A program made the translations under genes and the position numbers. Of a stretch of DNA of 30,139 nucleotides, positions 15,526 through 23,814 are shown piece by piece; the stretch's first letter is position 1, and each line of letters begins with the position of its first letter. The notes beneath the pieces were generated by a model. The model ran no database searches and was not told where the DNA came from. It worked only from the letters and a program-made list of their open reading frames with translations. This stretch comes from CAZISM01 sp964541895 (lineage in GTDB: Bacteria > Zhuqueibacterota > Zhuqueibacteria > Residuimicrobiales > Residuimicrobiaceae): the NCBI GenBank assembly GCA_964541895.1, contig CAZISM010000065.1, forward strand, positions 1 to 30,139. Direction: 5' to 3'.

Positions 15526-15553
15526 TATTCTCCCAAGGAGACCAGTTCATCTC

Positions 15554-16969
15554 ATGAACGAGCCGATCGCGTTCCTCCTCAATCAACAGCAACAAAGCTA
15601 TATTGGGCCGTCCGGTCTCACTGTTCTGGATTATTTGCGCGAAGAGATGCGCATGACCGGCACCAAAGAGGGGTGTCGGGAAGGCGATTGCGGCGCCTGC
15701 ACCGTGATGCTGGGCACCTGCTGCGACGGCCACGTGGTCTACAGACCGGCGACCTCCTGTCTGGTGCCCATGGCCGAGTTGCGGGGCAGGCATCTTGTGA
15801 CCATCGAAGGGCTGCAGATGGTTGACCTGACGCTGGTGCAGCGAGCGCTGATTGCGGCCGGCGCGATCCAGTGTGGTTTTTGTACGCCCGGCATCGTCAT
15901 GTCCATTACCTGCTATTTGTTGCAGCATCCACAGCCGCCGGATGAAGCAGCGGCCAAAGCGATGCTGAGCGGACATCTCTGCCGTTGCACTGGTTACGCG
16001 GCCATCAAGCGGGCCTGTGAGCTCATTTGCGATGCATGGAGTGAAGAGGAGAATGAGAACGATCTGGCGCGGCTGATACGCTTGCAGGTGGTACCGCCGT
16101 ATTTTGCCAGGATCCCTGCATTGCTGTCCGAGTTGCCGTCGGCGCCGGTGGGGACCATGGCTCTGCCTATGATCGCCGGCGGCACCGATCTCTATGTGCA
16201 AAAGGGGGTGCAGCTGAGCGGCAGCGATATTTATTCACTGTCCCTGCAACGGGAAGCGGAACCGGTGCACGAGATAAACGGCGTGCTGGAACTGGACGGC
16301 ATGATGACTTTTCAGGAATTTATGGAGCATCCGTTGATCCGGCGCCATCTGCCGGTGAACGAGCCGTTTTATGAAGAGGTGGCTTCCTGGCAGGTACGCC
16401 ATCGCGCCACGATCGCCGGCAATCTCGTCAACGCTTCCCCCATCGCCGATCTCGCCATCCTGCTGCTGTCCCTGGGGGCCGAATTGATTTTGCACGGATC
16501 CGAGGGGGAGCGGACGCTGGCATTGGCCTCTTTTTTTACCGGTTATAAAACCATAGCAAAACGAGCAGACGAACGAATTTATCGTATCAGAATCGGCCTG
16601 CCGCCGCCGGACAGCAAAATCCATTTTACCAAAGTGTGCAAACGCCGGCATCTGGATATTGCCTCGGTGAACAGCGCGGTTCGAGTCTGCGTCGTCGATG
16701 GCACCATTCGCACCATTGACCTCTCTTTCGGCGGAGTGGCGCCGGTGCCGCTATGGGCGAGCAAGACCGGTTCGTTCCTGCAGGGGAAAAGGTTAGAGAT
16801 CTCTGTGCTGAAAGAAGCGAACCGGATTTTGCAGAGTGAAATACACCCCATCGATGATGTAAGAGGCAGCGCGACGTACAAGCGCGTGCTGGCGCGCCAG
16901 CTGCTGCTGACCCATTTTGTTGAATTGTACCCCAACCTTGTACCTGCGGAGGCGGCGCTATGGATCTGA
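15554..16969 (+). CDS. xdhA: Xanthine dehydrogenase-family small subunit: [2Fe-2S] and FAD domains
   Basis: 471 residues. The N-terminal plant-type ferredoxin domain binds the first cluster with C41, C46, C49 and C69. The helical second-cluster domain has C107, C110, C143 and C145 (CGFCTPG and CRCTGY). Residues ~190-365 are the FAD-binding domain (PMIAGGTDLYVQ, RHRATIAGNLVNASPIADL), followed by a CO-dehydrogenase-flavoprotein C-terminal domain (KVCKRRHLDIASVN, LSFGGVAP). It passes electrons from the molybdenum site to FAD and NAD+. AGGAG lies about 13 bases upstream of the ATG, rather far, so initiation may depend on leader folding. The 3' end overlaps xdhB by 10 bases, typical of a heteromeric complex. 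Confidence 0.93.
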   Translation: MNEPIAFLLNQQQQSYIGPSGLTVLDYLREEMRMTGTKEGCREGDCGACTVMLGTCCDGHVVYRPATSCLVPMAELRGRHLVTIEGLQMVDLTLVQRALIAAGAIQCGFCTPGIVMSITCYLLQHPQPPDEAAAKAMLSGHLCRCTGYAAIKRACELICDAWSEEENENDLARLIRLQVVPPYFARIPALLSELPSAPVGTMALPMIAGGTDLYVQKGVQLSGSDIYSLSLQREAEPVHEINGVLELDGMMTFQEFMEHPLIRRHLPVNEPFYEEVASWQVRHRATIAGNLVNASPIADLAILLLSLGAELILHGSEGERTLALASFFTGYKTIAKRADERIYRIRIGLPPPDSKIHFTKVCKRRHLDIASVNSAVRVCVVDGTIRTIDLSFGGVAPVPLWASKTGSFLQGKRLEISVLKEANRILQSEIHPIDDVRGSATYKRVLARQLLLTHFVELYPNLVPAEAALWI

Positions 16970-19206
16970 TGGATGGCCAGCTGCACGTGTGCGGAGCGTC
17001 GCACTTTGTCGATGACGAACCCAGGCCGGAAGGTATGCTCTTTGCCGCCGTCTTTCCTTCGCCGGTGGCGCACGGCCGTATCCGATCCATGGATGTAACG
17101 GCGGCGAGACAGAGCCCCGGCGTCAAGGCCGTGCTGCTGGCTGAGGATGTTCCAGAGCTTTATTTTGGCACCATCGTACAGGATGAGCGCGTGCTGGCCC
17201 GTGACATGGTCGAATATATGGGCGAGCCCATGGCGCTGGTGGTGGCTGACTCGCGGCGGCATGCGCAACAAGCTTTGCAGGCGATAAAGATTGATATAGA
17301 GCCGCTTCCGGTGGTCTGTGATGCCCGGGAGGCGTTTCGTCTGGGACACATTCTGGGACAGCCGCGGGAATTCAAATGGGGCCAGGCGGAGCAGGCCTGG
17401 TCATCCTGCGATGTGGTGGTGCAGGGGCAGTGTGAAATCGGCGGCCAGGAACACCTCTATCTGGAGACACAGCGCAGCCGGGCTGTTCCGCTGGAAGCCG
17501 GCCGCATGCGGATTTTTTCCTCCACGCAGGGACCCACCAGCGTGCAGCGGGCAGTGGCACGCACGCTCGGTTTGCGACAGAACGATGTCGAAGTGGATGT
17601 TCGTCGATTGGGTGGTGGTTTTGGCGGCAAGGAAGATCAAGCTACGTTGTGGGCCTGTCTGGCCGCTGTCGCGGCCCGGCACACGCAAAAGCCGGTCGAG
17701 CTGGTGTTGAGCCGCAGCCAGGATCTGCGCATGACCGGCAAGCGGCATCCTTATAGCGCGGATTTTAAACTGGGATTGAGCAAAGAGGGCCGACTGCTCG
17801 TTTATGATGTCGTTTTCTATCAGAACGCCGGCTGTACCACAGATCTCTCCCCGGCCATTCTCGAACGCACGCTGCTCCATTGCACCAATTCCTATTTCAT
17901 TCCTCATGGCCGGGCGTTCGCGGTTTCCTGTAAAACGAATCTGCCCTCCAATACGGCGTTTCGCGGATTCGGCGGTCCGCAAGGTATGTTTGTCATCGAA
18001 GCGGCTATCGCCAAGGCGGCGCAGGCGTTGGCTATGAGTCGGGAAGAGATCCAGCAGAAGAATCTGTTGCAGGAGGGCGATGCGTTTCCATACGGGCAAA
18101 AGGTCGTCTGCGACCGCTTGCCTGCCACCTGGGCTTTGGCCGAGAAAACCTTTCAGCTGCAGACCTGGCGGGATCAAATCAGCGCATTCAACAAAACCAG
18201 CGTCCGTTATAAAAAAGGATTGGCGACGATGCCGATCTGTTTTGGCATTTCCTTCACCAACATCATGCTCAATCAGGGTGGGGCGCTGCTGCACGTTCAT
18301 CAGGACGGCAGTGTGCTCATCACCATCGGCGGGGTTGAGATGGGGCAGGGGCTGTTCACCAAGGTGATCGAGATCGCCCGGCGGGCGCTGGGTATCCAGG
18401 CTCAACGTATTACCTGCGAATCGACCAACAGCAGTCGCGTCGCCAACAGTTCCCCCACCGCTGCCAGCGCCAGCACCGATCTCTACGGCTATGCCGTTCT
18501 CGATGCCGTCAGCCGGATTCAACAGCGTTTGTTCGCCTGGCTGGCCCAAACAAAGGGCTGGCAGGAAGCGGATCTCGCTATTCACAACGAGGTGGTGTAT
18601 CGCGGCGGGCAGCCGACGGAGTATCAGTGGCCGCAACTGGTGCAGGCCGCTTATGCGCAGCGGATCAGTTTGAGTGCGTTTGGTTTTTACGCGACACCGG
18701 ATATTTATTTTGACAAAACAAAAGAGCAGGGCCATCCGTTCCGCTACCATGTGACCGGCATTGGCGTGATCGAGGTGACCGTGGACGGCCTGTGCGGCAC
18801 CTATTCCATTGATCGCGCAAAAATTCTGCATGGCATGAATGAATCGTTGAACGAACGTATTGATCGTGGTCAGATCGAAGGTGGCCTGGCGCAGGGGCTG
18901 GGCTGGATGACGGTGGAGGAGGTGCAGTACAATCCGCAGGGGCGGCTCCTGTCCGATACGTTGTCGACCTATAAAGTGCCGGATGTCTATTTCATGCCCG
19001 ACGATCTGGAGATACGGTTCGCGCCGTTTGTGGATCAGCCTTCCGGTCCGCTGGCTTCCAGGGCGGTCGGCGAACCGCCGCTGATGTATGGCATCGCTGT
19101 TTTTTTCGCCCTGCAGGAGGCCATGCGCGCGTTGCGACCTGCAGCCGAGTTCAATTTTCACACCCCGTTGACCCCTGAACGGGTGTTGTTGCAGCTTTAT
19201 GGCTAG
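16960..19206 (+). CDS. xdhB: Xanthine dehydrogenase-family molybdopterin-binding subunit
   Basis: 748 residues, full length for the split bacterial enzyme. The N-terminal aldehyde oxidase/xanthine dehydrogenase a/b hammerhead domain (~1-125) precedes the molybdenum-cofactor domains. The residues that define xanthine oxidation in the bovine and Rhodobacter enzymes are all kept: E225 in GGGFGGKED, R335 in AFRGFGGPQ and the catalytic base E705 in VGEPPL. GGVEMGQGLFTKV and YLETQRS also match. This supports hypoxanthine/xanthine hydroxylation rather than CO or aldehyde oxidation, and the permease next door fits. No XdhC-type maturation gene is in the window. The ATG lies inside xdhA. Confidence 0.93.
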   Translation: MDLMDGQLHVCGASHFVDDEPRPEGMLFAAVFPSPVAHGRIRSMDVTAARQSPGVKAVLLAEDVPELYFGTIVQDERVLARDMVEYMGEPMALVVADSRRHAQQALQAIKIDIEPLPVVCDAREAFRLGHILGQPREFKWGQAEQAWSSCDVVVQGQCEIGGQEHLYLETQRSRAVPLEAGRMRIFSSTQGPTSVQRAVARTLGLRQNDVEVDVRRLGGGFGGKEDQATLWACLAAVAARHTQKPVELVLSRSQDLRMTGKRHPYSADFKLGLSKEGRLLVYDVVFYQNAGCTTDLSPAILERTLLHCTNSYFIPHGRAFAVSCKTNLPSNTAFRGFGGPQGMFVIEAAIAKAAQALAMSREEIQQKNLLQEGDAFPYGQKVVCDRLPATWALAEKTFQLQTWRDQISAFNKTSVRYKKGLATMPICFGISFTNIMLNQGGALLHVHQDGSVLITIGGVEMGQGLFTKVIEIARRALGIQAQRITCESTNSSRVANSSPTAASASTDLYGYAVLDAVSRIQQRLFAWLAQTKGWQEADLAIHNEVVYRGGQPTEYQWPQLVQAAYAQRISLSAFGFYATPDIYFDKTKEQGHPFRYHVTGIGVIEVTVDGLCGTYSIDRAKILHGMNESLNERIDRGQIEGGLAQGLGWMTVEEVQYNPQGRLLSDTLSTYKVPDVYFMPDDLEIRFAPFVDQPSGPLASRAVGEPPLMYGIAVFFALQEAMRALRPAAEFNFHTPLTPERVLLQLYG

Positions 19207-19453
19207 ACATTGTGCTACCCGCAACAGATCTGCTCATGCAGCGTCGATAGCGGGACGCCCGGAGATGCCGCCAAGAGCGCGGCAACATCCCGGGTCCCAT
19301 TAGATAAGGAATCCCGGGTGTCGCGTACGTTGAGACCCCGGGTGTTCCGTCAGTAGATTGGCCCGTGCCGTGTCGACGGCGGGACGATAGGTCCCTAGCA
19401 GCTACTCGCAACTGACGTTATGATAACCAGTGATTTCAATTTGGAGATGGCGC
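19207..19453. other. Intergenic region with degenerate GC-rich repeats
   Basis: Contains two related 17-mers (around 19241-19257 and 19371-19387, GTCGA..GCGGGACG in both) and three CCCGGGT motifs (near 19289, 19313 and 19337). It also has an imperfect hairpin at about 19251-19299 whose core is TGCCGC/GCGGCA. No gene is seen. It could be an old repeat element or an operon-internal processing stem. Confidence 0.4.
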
Positions 19454-21030
19454 ATGAAAGAGTATCTCTATCGCAGATTTCGGCTCGCCGAGCACGGTAC
19501 CACCATTCACACCGAATTCACCGCCGGACTCACCACATTCATCACCATGGCCTATATCATTTTTGTCAACCCCGCCATTCTGTCGCTCGCCGGTATGGAT
19601 CAGGGCGCTGTTTTTGTCGCTACTATTTTATCCACGGTCATCGCCACGCTGATCATGGGCGTGTATGCCAACGTCCCTTTTGCGCAGGCGCCCGGCATGG
19701 GTCTGAACGCGTTTTTTACCTTCACCGTGGTGCTGACCATGGGTTTGACCTGGCAACAGGCTCTGGCGGTTGTTTTTTTGTGCGGGGTGATCAACATGAT
19801 CATTGTGCTGACCAACATTCGCAAAATGCTGATCACCGCCATTCCGCATTCGTTGCAGCTGGCCATCGGCGGCGGCATCGGCCTGTTCATCGCATACATT
19901 GGTTTAAAGAACGCCCATTTCATGGATTTCATCACCGAAGGCCAAAACGTGGTTCAGGCCAATATCCAGGACGGCCGGGTCGTCCAGGTGCTGTCGCGCG
20001 ATGTGTTGCCGTCCCTGGCCCGATTCAACGACCCCATCAGTCTTTTGGCGCTTGGCGGTGTGATCCTCACCATCATCATGTTGCTGTTGCGCTGGCGGGC
20101 CGCCATTCTGCTCGGCATCATCCTCACCACGCTGATCGGCATCGCCGTGGGGGTCACGCATGTTCCTGACCTGAGCGCAAAAAATTTCCTGCCGCCGTCG
20201 CTGAGCCCGACCCTGTTCAAGCTGGATCTGGCCGGCCTGTTCAGTCAGCCGGAAAAGATATTTTCCATCCTGTCGCTGATCCTGGCCTTTAGTCTGGCTG
20301 ACACCTTTGATACCATCGGCACGTTCATCGGCACCGGACGCAAGGCCGGCATCTTTGATGAAAGCGATGAAACCAGGCTGAAATCGGGCCGCGGCTTTTC
20401 CGCCAAAATCGATCGCGCGCTGGTCAGTGACGGAGTGGCCACGTCCATCGGCGCCCTGCTCGGCACCAGCAATGTAACCAGCTATGTCGAGAGCGCGGCC
20501 GGCATCAGCGCCGGCGGTCGGACCGGATTGACGTCGGTGTTTGTCGCCGTGTTCTTTCTTTTAGCGCTGTTTATTTCTCCGCTCGCGCTCATCGTGCCGG
20601 GAGCGGCCACGGCCGCCGCTCTGATCGTGGTGGGCATTCTGATGATGGAGAGCGTATCCGGCATCGACTGGANNNNNNNNNNNNNNNNNNNNNNNNNNNN
20701 NNNNNNNNNNNNNNNNNNNNNNNNNNNNNNNNNNNNNNNNNNNNNNNNNNNNNNNNNNNNNNNNNNNNNNNNGCTCTGATCGTGGTGGGCATTCTGATGA
20801 TGGAGAGCGTATCCGGCATCGACTGGAGCAACATCGAAGAAGCGGCAGCCGCCTTTTTTACCATCATCATGATGCCGTTCACCTACAGCATATCCAATGG
20901 CGTCGCCGTCGGGTTTCTCTTCTATGTGCTGGCCAAACTCGTCCGCGGTCAGGCTCGAGCGGTACATCCCCTGATGTATATCGTCACGGTGCTTTTCCTG
21001 TTGAATTTTGTCCTTCACGCCATAGCTTGA
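19454..21030 (+). CDS. AzgA/NCS2-type purine permease, interrupted by a false assembly gap
   Basis: The family signatures are clear: TTFITMAYIIFVNP, QAPGMGLNAFFTF, LADTFDTIGTFIGTGRKAG and TSNVTSYVESAAGISAGGRTGLTS, all typical of the hypoxanthine/guanine/adenine permeases (COG2252) with ~12-14 membrane segments. GGAGA at 19442-19446 selects ATG 19454 over an upstream GTG. The ORF runs into 100 Ns at 20673 and resumes in another frame. The 55 bases before the gap are identical to the 55 after it, and removing 155 bases (one copy plus Ns) restores one ORF of 474 codons ending at TGA 21028-21030. The gene is therefore probably intact. It follows xdhAB, implying purine uptake for oxidation. Confidence 0.9.
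20618..20827. repeat. Identical 55-bp contig ends flanking the gap
   Basis: Bases 20618-20672 and 20773-20827 are identical. This is an unmerged contig overlap, not a biological repeat. Confidence 0.93.
20673..20772. other. Assembly gap of 100 Ns (artificial size)
   Basis: Exactly 100 Ns, a common scaffolder default. The flanks show that the real sequence overlaps here. Confidence 0.98.
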
Positions 21031-21039
21031 GAGGGTGAT

Positions 21040-22008
21040 ATGAACGCTATGCGCATTCAAGAGTACGGCGGACCGGAGGTGATTCAGCCGGTCGAGCTGG
21101 CGATTCCGCTTCCACAGGCGGGCGAGGTGCTGGTCCGCGTCAAACGGGCGGGATTGAATTTTATCGATATCTATCAGCGCACGGGCCTGTATAAAAATCC
21201 TTTGCCGTTTGTTCCGGGCAACGAAGCGGCCGGCGTCGTTGAGGCGGTTGGAGCCGGTGTGCGCGATGTTGAACCGGGCAGCCGGGTGGCCTTTGCCATG
21301 CATCCCGGCGCTTTTGCCGAGTTAGTGTGCGTGCCCGCCGCCAAAGTAGTGACTGTTCCGGACGGAATCGATTTTACCATGGCGGCCGCTATCATGCTGC
21401 AGGGCATGACCGCACACTATTTGACCCATCATACCTTTCCATTGCAGCCCGGCCACACTGCACTGGTGCATGCCGCTGCCGGCGGCACCGGCCGGCTGCT
21501 GGTGCAGATGGCCAAATTGCGCGGCGCGCGCGTGATCGCCACGGTATCAACAGAGGAAAAAGGCGCGATCGCGAGGCAGGCGGGAGCGGATGAGGTGATC
21601 AATTATTCCAAAGAAGATTTCAGCCAACGTCTCGGACAACTCGGGATCCGGCCGGATGTGATTTATGATTCTGTTGGACAGGCCACATTTGAGAAAGGGC
21701 TTTCCTGTTTGAAACCCCGGGGCTGTATGGTGCTGTTCGGTCAAGCCAGCGGAGCGGTGGCGCCGCTCAACCCGGCGGTGCTGGCGGCCAGCGGTTCGGT
21801 ATATTTGACCCGCCCCAGCCTGGCGCATTATATGGCCGAGCGCCGTGAACTGGAAGAGAGAAGCAACGACATTTTCAGATGGATCAGGGAGGGCACGTTA
21901 CAGGTAGCGGTCGCGGCGGTTTTTCCCCTTGCCGAGACCGCGCAGGCTGAGGTGGCGCTGGAATCGCGGCGTTACAGCGGCAAGATTGTGCTGGCGGTAG
22001 CGGATTGA
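21040..22008 (+). CDS. Zinc-independent quinone oxidoreductase (MDR family)
   Basis: 322 residues, the usual length. The N-terminal GroES-like domain has NFIDIYQRTGLY and VPGNEAAGVVEAVG. The nucleotide-binding domain has HAAAGGTGRLLVQMAKLRGARVIATVS, where most relatives read AAAGGVG. YDSVGQATFEKGLSCL and the C-terminal YSGKIVL also fit. No zinc ligands are present, placing it with NADPH:quinone reductases (QorA type). It begins nine bases after the permease stop, so it is probably in the same transcript; a metabolic link to purines is not obvious. GAGAGGG precedes the ATG. Confidence 0.9.
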   Translation: MNAMRIQEYGGPEVIQPVELAIPLPQAGEVLVRVKRAGLNFIDIYQRTGLYKNPLPFVPGNEAAGVVEAVGAGVRDVEPGSRVAFAMHPGAFAELVCVPAAKVVTVPDGIDFTMAAAIMLQGMTAHYLTHHTFPLQPGHTALVHAAAGGTGRLLVQMAKLRGARVIATVSTEEKGAIARQAGADEVINYSKEDFSQRLGQLGIRPDVIYDSVGQATFEKGLSCLKPRGCMVLFGQASGAVAPLNPAVLAASGSVYLTRPSLAHYMAERRELEERSNDIFRWIREGTLQVAVAAVFPLAETAQAEVALESRRYSGKIVLAVAD

Positions 22009-22021
22009 ACAGGGCTGTGAA

Positions 22022-22062
22022 CCACCATCGCAAACGGGTGCAAAAAAATCCGTGAATGGTGG
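22022..22062. terminator. Possible hairpin between convergent genes
   Basis: CCACCAT (22022-22028) pairs with ATGGTGG (22056-22062), with an inner ACGG/CCGT. There is no T-run on the plus side. Weak evidence. Confidence 0.3.
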
Positions 22063-22130
22063 CGTATGGATAGGCAATGAGAAGAACAGGCCTTGGCGGG
22101 TGTAGCGATTTATTTTTTCCGGCAGGCTTG

Positions 22131-23507
22131 TCACCAGCCGTACTTTTCCGGTCCCCAGTTCTTGCGCACGTGTTCCTGCTTTACGTACTGCAAGGTTCGT
22201 TCCGGCACATCTTCACTGACCATGGTGCCGCCGCCGATGACGCTGTAGGGTCCGATTTTGATACCCGGCATGAGAATGACATTGACGCCGGTGCGGACAT
22301 AATCGCCGAGGTAGGCAGCGTTGGCTCCCACCAGCGGCACTTCGCGATGGCCGCGTTGCTGGTGCACCGTCTGGCCGTCGTCGAATCTCAGATTGCCGCA
22401 CACCGTAGCAGCGCCCAGATCGCAGGACTCGCCGAGGATGCCCCAGAATTCCCCATAATGGTAGGCATAGCTGAGCCGCATCATCACGCCCGCCACCTCT
22501 GAACAGTGGCCGATGAAACAGCGATCGCCGATGCAAGAACCCTCTTCGACCTGCGCGTAGCGGCGGACGGTGCAGTGGTCACCGATGATCACATCTTTTT
22601 CCAGAATCGCGCCTTGCACCACGCGTGTATCAGCGCCGATGATGACGTTGCCTTCGATGATTACGCCATCGCCGATCTCGCTGTTTTCGCCCAGCACCAC
22701 ATGGCCGTTGATGTAAGCTTTTTCCGATATACGCGAGGTTTTCGGCACGACGTGGCCCTTCAAATCGGCGCAGAGATGTTTGCTCCACACATAATTGGCC
22801 TGCAGCAGGTGCCAGGGTTTATCCAGATCCACATAAGGCCCTTTGTTCTCAACGGCTGCGATCTCCAGTCCTTTATCGATGGCCAGCTGCAGGGAAAATT
22901 CCAATTGTGATTCATCGGGCACCATCATGCCGACCTGAATGGATTCCATGCGGCCGGGATTGGCGGAGAGAAACGGGCGAAACGTTTTATTGAGCGCAAA
23001 CACTCCGGCGAAACGGTGACCGACACTGTCGCGCGGATGGCCGAGAACATATTCCAGCTTGCCGGCTTGTTGCTGCGCGCACAGCCACTCGTTCGGTTTT
23101 TCCTCTGCCAGCGGATTGAGCAAAACCGTGGCCGGCGCCTGATCCTGGCGATGCCGGGTCATCACGGACTGGATATCGGCGGCGGTCACCAGAATGTCGC
23201 CATAGCAGACCAGAATGTTTTCGTCGTCCAGTCCGGCCAGACCTGCCAGCACGGCGGCGGCCGTGCCGGTGAGGCCCGGGTGGGTGATCAGGCGGATGCC
23301 GGCGTCATCGTGAAGCAGGCTGAGCAGCTGTTCTTTGCGATAATCCACGACCACGAGGATCTGTTCGATGCCGGCCTGGCGCAGTTCCTGGACCTGCCAG
23401 AGGATGAGCGGCCGGTTGGCTATGGGCAGCACCGCTTTATTGCGTGTGACATTGTACGGCCACATTTTTTTGCCATAGCCTGCTGCCAGAATAATCGCCG
23501 TTTTCAT
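22131..23507 (-). CDS. Sugar-phosphate nucleotidyltransferase with left-handed beta-helix (GlmU/GCD1-like)
   Basis: 458 residues. The N-terminal ~235 residues are a nucleotidyltransferase (IILAAGYGKKMWPYNVTRNKAVLPIANRPLI; LVCYGDILV with the metal-binding Asp). The C-terminal ~210 residues are hexapeptide repeats (ISEKAYINGHVVLGENSEIGDGVIIEGNVIIGADT and later IGPYSVIGGGTMV) forming a beta-helix acyltransferase-like domain. GlmU makes UDP-GlcNAc, and archaeal-type homologues do the same or make dTDP-glucose. Here the activation loop is changed: the usual R-M-x-P-T...P-K reads K-M-W-P-Y...N-K. Substrate is therefore uncertain. AGGA six bases upstream supports the ATG. It is the last gene of a minus-strand group. 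Confidence 0.85.
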   Translation of the reverse strand: MKTAIILAAGYGKKMWPYNVTRNKAVLPIANRPLILWQVQELRQAGIEQILVVVDYRKEQLLSLLHDDAGIRLITHPGLTGTAAAVLAGLAGLDDENILVCYGDILVTAADIQSVMTRHRQDQAPATVLLNPLAEEKPNEWLCAQQQAGKLEYVLGHPRDSVGHRFAGVFALNKTFRPFLSANPGRMESIQVGMMVPDESQLEFSLQLAIDKGLEIAAVENKGPYVDLDKPWHLLQANYVWSKHLCADLKGHVVPKTSRISEKAYINGHVVLGENSEIGDGVIIEGNVIIGADTRVVQGAILEKDVIIGDHCTVRRYAQVEEGSCIGDRCFIGHCSEVAGVMMRLSYAYHYGEFWGILGESCDLGAATVCGNLRFDDGQTVHQQRGHREVPLVGANAAYLGDYVRTGVNVILMPGIKIGPYSVIGGGTMVSEDVPERTLQYVKQEHVRKNWGPEKYGW

Positions 23508-23814
23508 GGAGATCCTTTATAAAGAGGGTTGACCGCACTGTGAAAGAGAGCGGCGGTAATGGTATGGCGGCCACAGGGACCGGATCGCACGATCGGCGCC
23601 ATGGCCGCGAGGTCCTGGACCTAGAGATAAATGGCGATCTGGACGGCGACGAGCAAAAACGTCCACCATTTCAGGTTGCGCCACAGGCGCCCTGGAATAT
23701 ATAATCCCGTTGCAGCGTCAGGGCAACGACAAGCGGCGCCACGAACGAAAACAGTAGAAGACAGCGAGCCCGGGTCATGGCCCCTCTGCCAGCCGGTTAA
23801 AATTCAGTATACGG
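23508..23814. other. Interval containing a probable frameshifted small gene
   Basis: 307 bases between two minus-strand genes. The only gene-like content is the small membrane ORF at 23621-23778; 23508-23620 shows nothing beyond the ribosome site of the next gene. Confidence 0.5.
23621..23778 (-). pseudogene. Small two-helix membrane protein with apparent frameshift
   Basis: On the minus strand a GAGGGG ribosome site precedes ATG (complement of 23776-23778). The frame gives MTRARCLLLFSFVAPLVVAL, a good membrane helix, then runs into a stop after ~36 codons. Switching frame near LQRD gives YIPGRLWRNLKWWTFLL and VAVQIAIYL, ending at TAG (complement of 23621-23623). Two hydrophobic helices in adjoining frames, with a proper start and stop, suggest a ~52-residue protein broken by a one-base error or mutation. 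Too short for family assignment. Confidence 0.4.

Larger units (their letters stand above)
15099..15553. other. Divergent intergenic region upstream of yitT-like and xanthine dehydrogenase operons
   Basis: 455 bases. It contains ACCATA-GT-TATGGT (15104-15117) at the minus-strand ribosome site, a TTCAGGG...CCCTGAA inverted repeat (15261-15267 with 15293-15299), the plus-strand promoter and operator (15311-15342), and a leader of about 200 nt with long-range pairing. A minus-strand ORF here (15262-15525) looks spurious. Confidence 0.6.

Noticed and set aside
17401..19224. 607-codon open frame antisense to the molybdopterin subunit
   Set aside because: It is a codon-bias shadow of xdhB, which has complete family motifs on the plus strand. 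The antisense protein resembles no family and has no ribosome site.
19420..20169. His/Arg-rich 249-codon plus-strand frame
   Set aside because: A +2 shadow of the permease; low-complexity composition, whereas the permease frame has strong family motifs.
20482..21303. Minus-strand frame spanning the N gap
   Set aside because: It exists only because Ns have no stops and the flanks are duplicated. It lies over the permease and quinone reductase.
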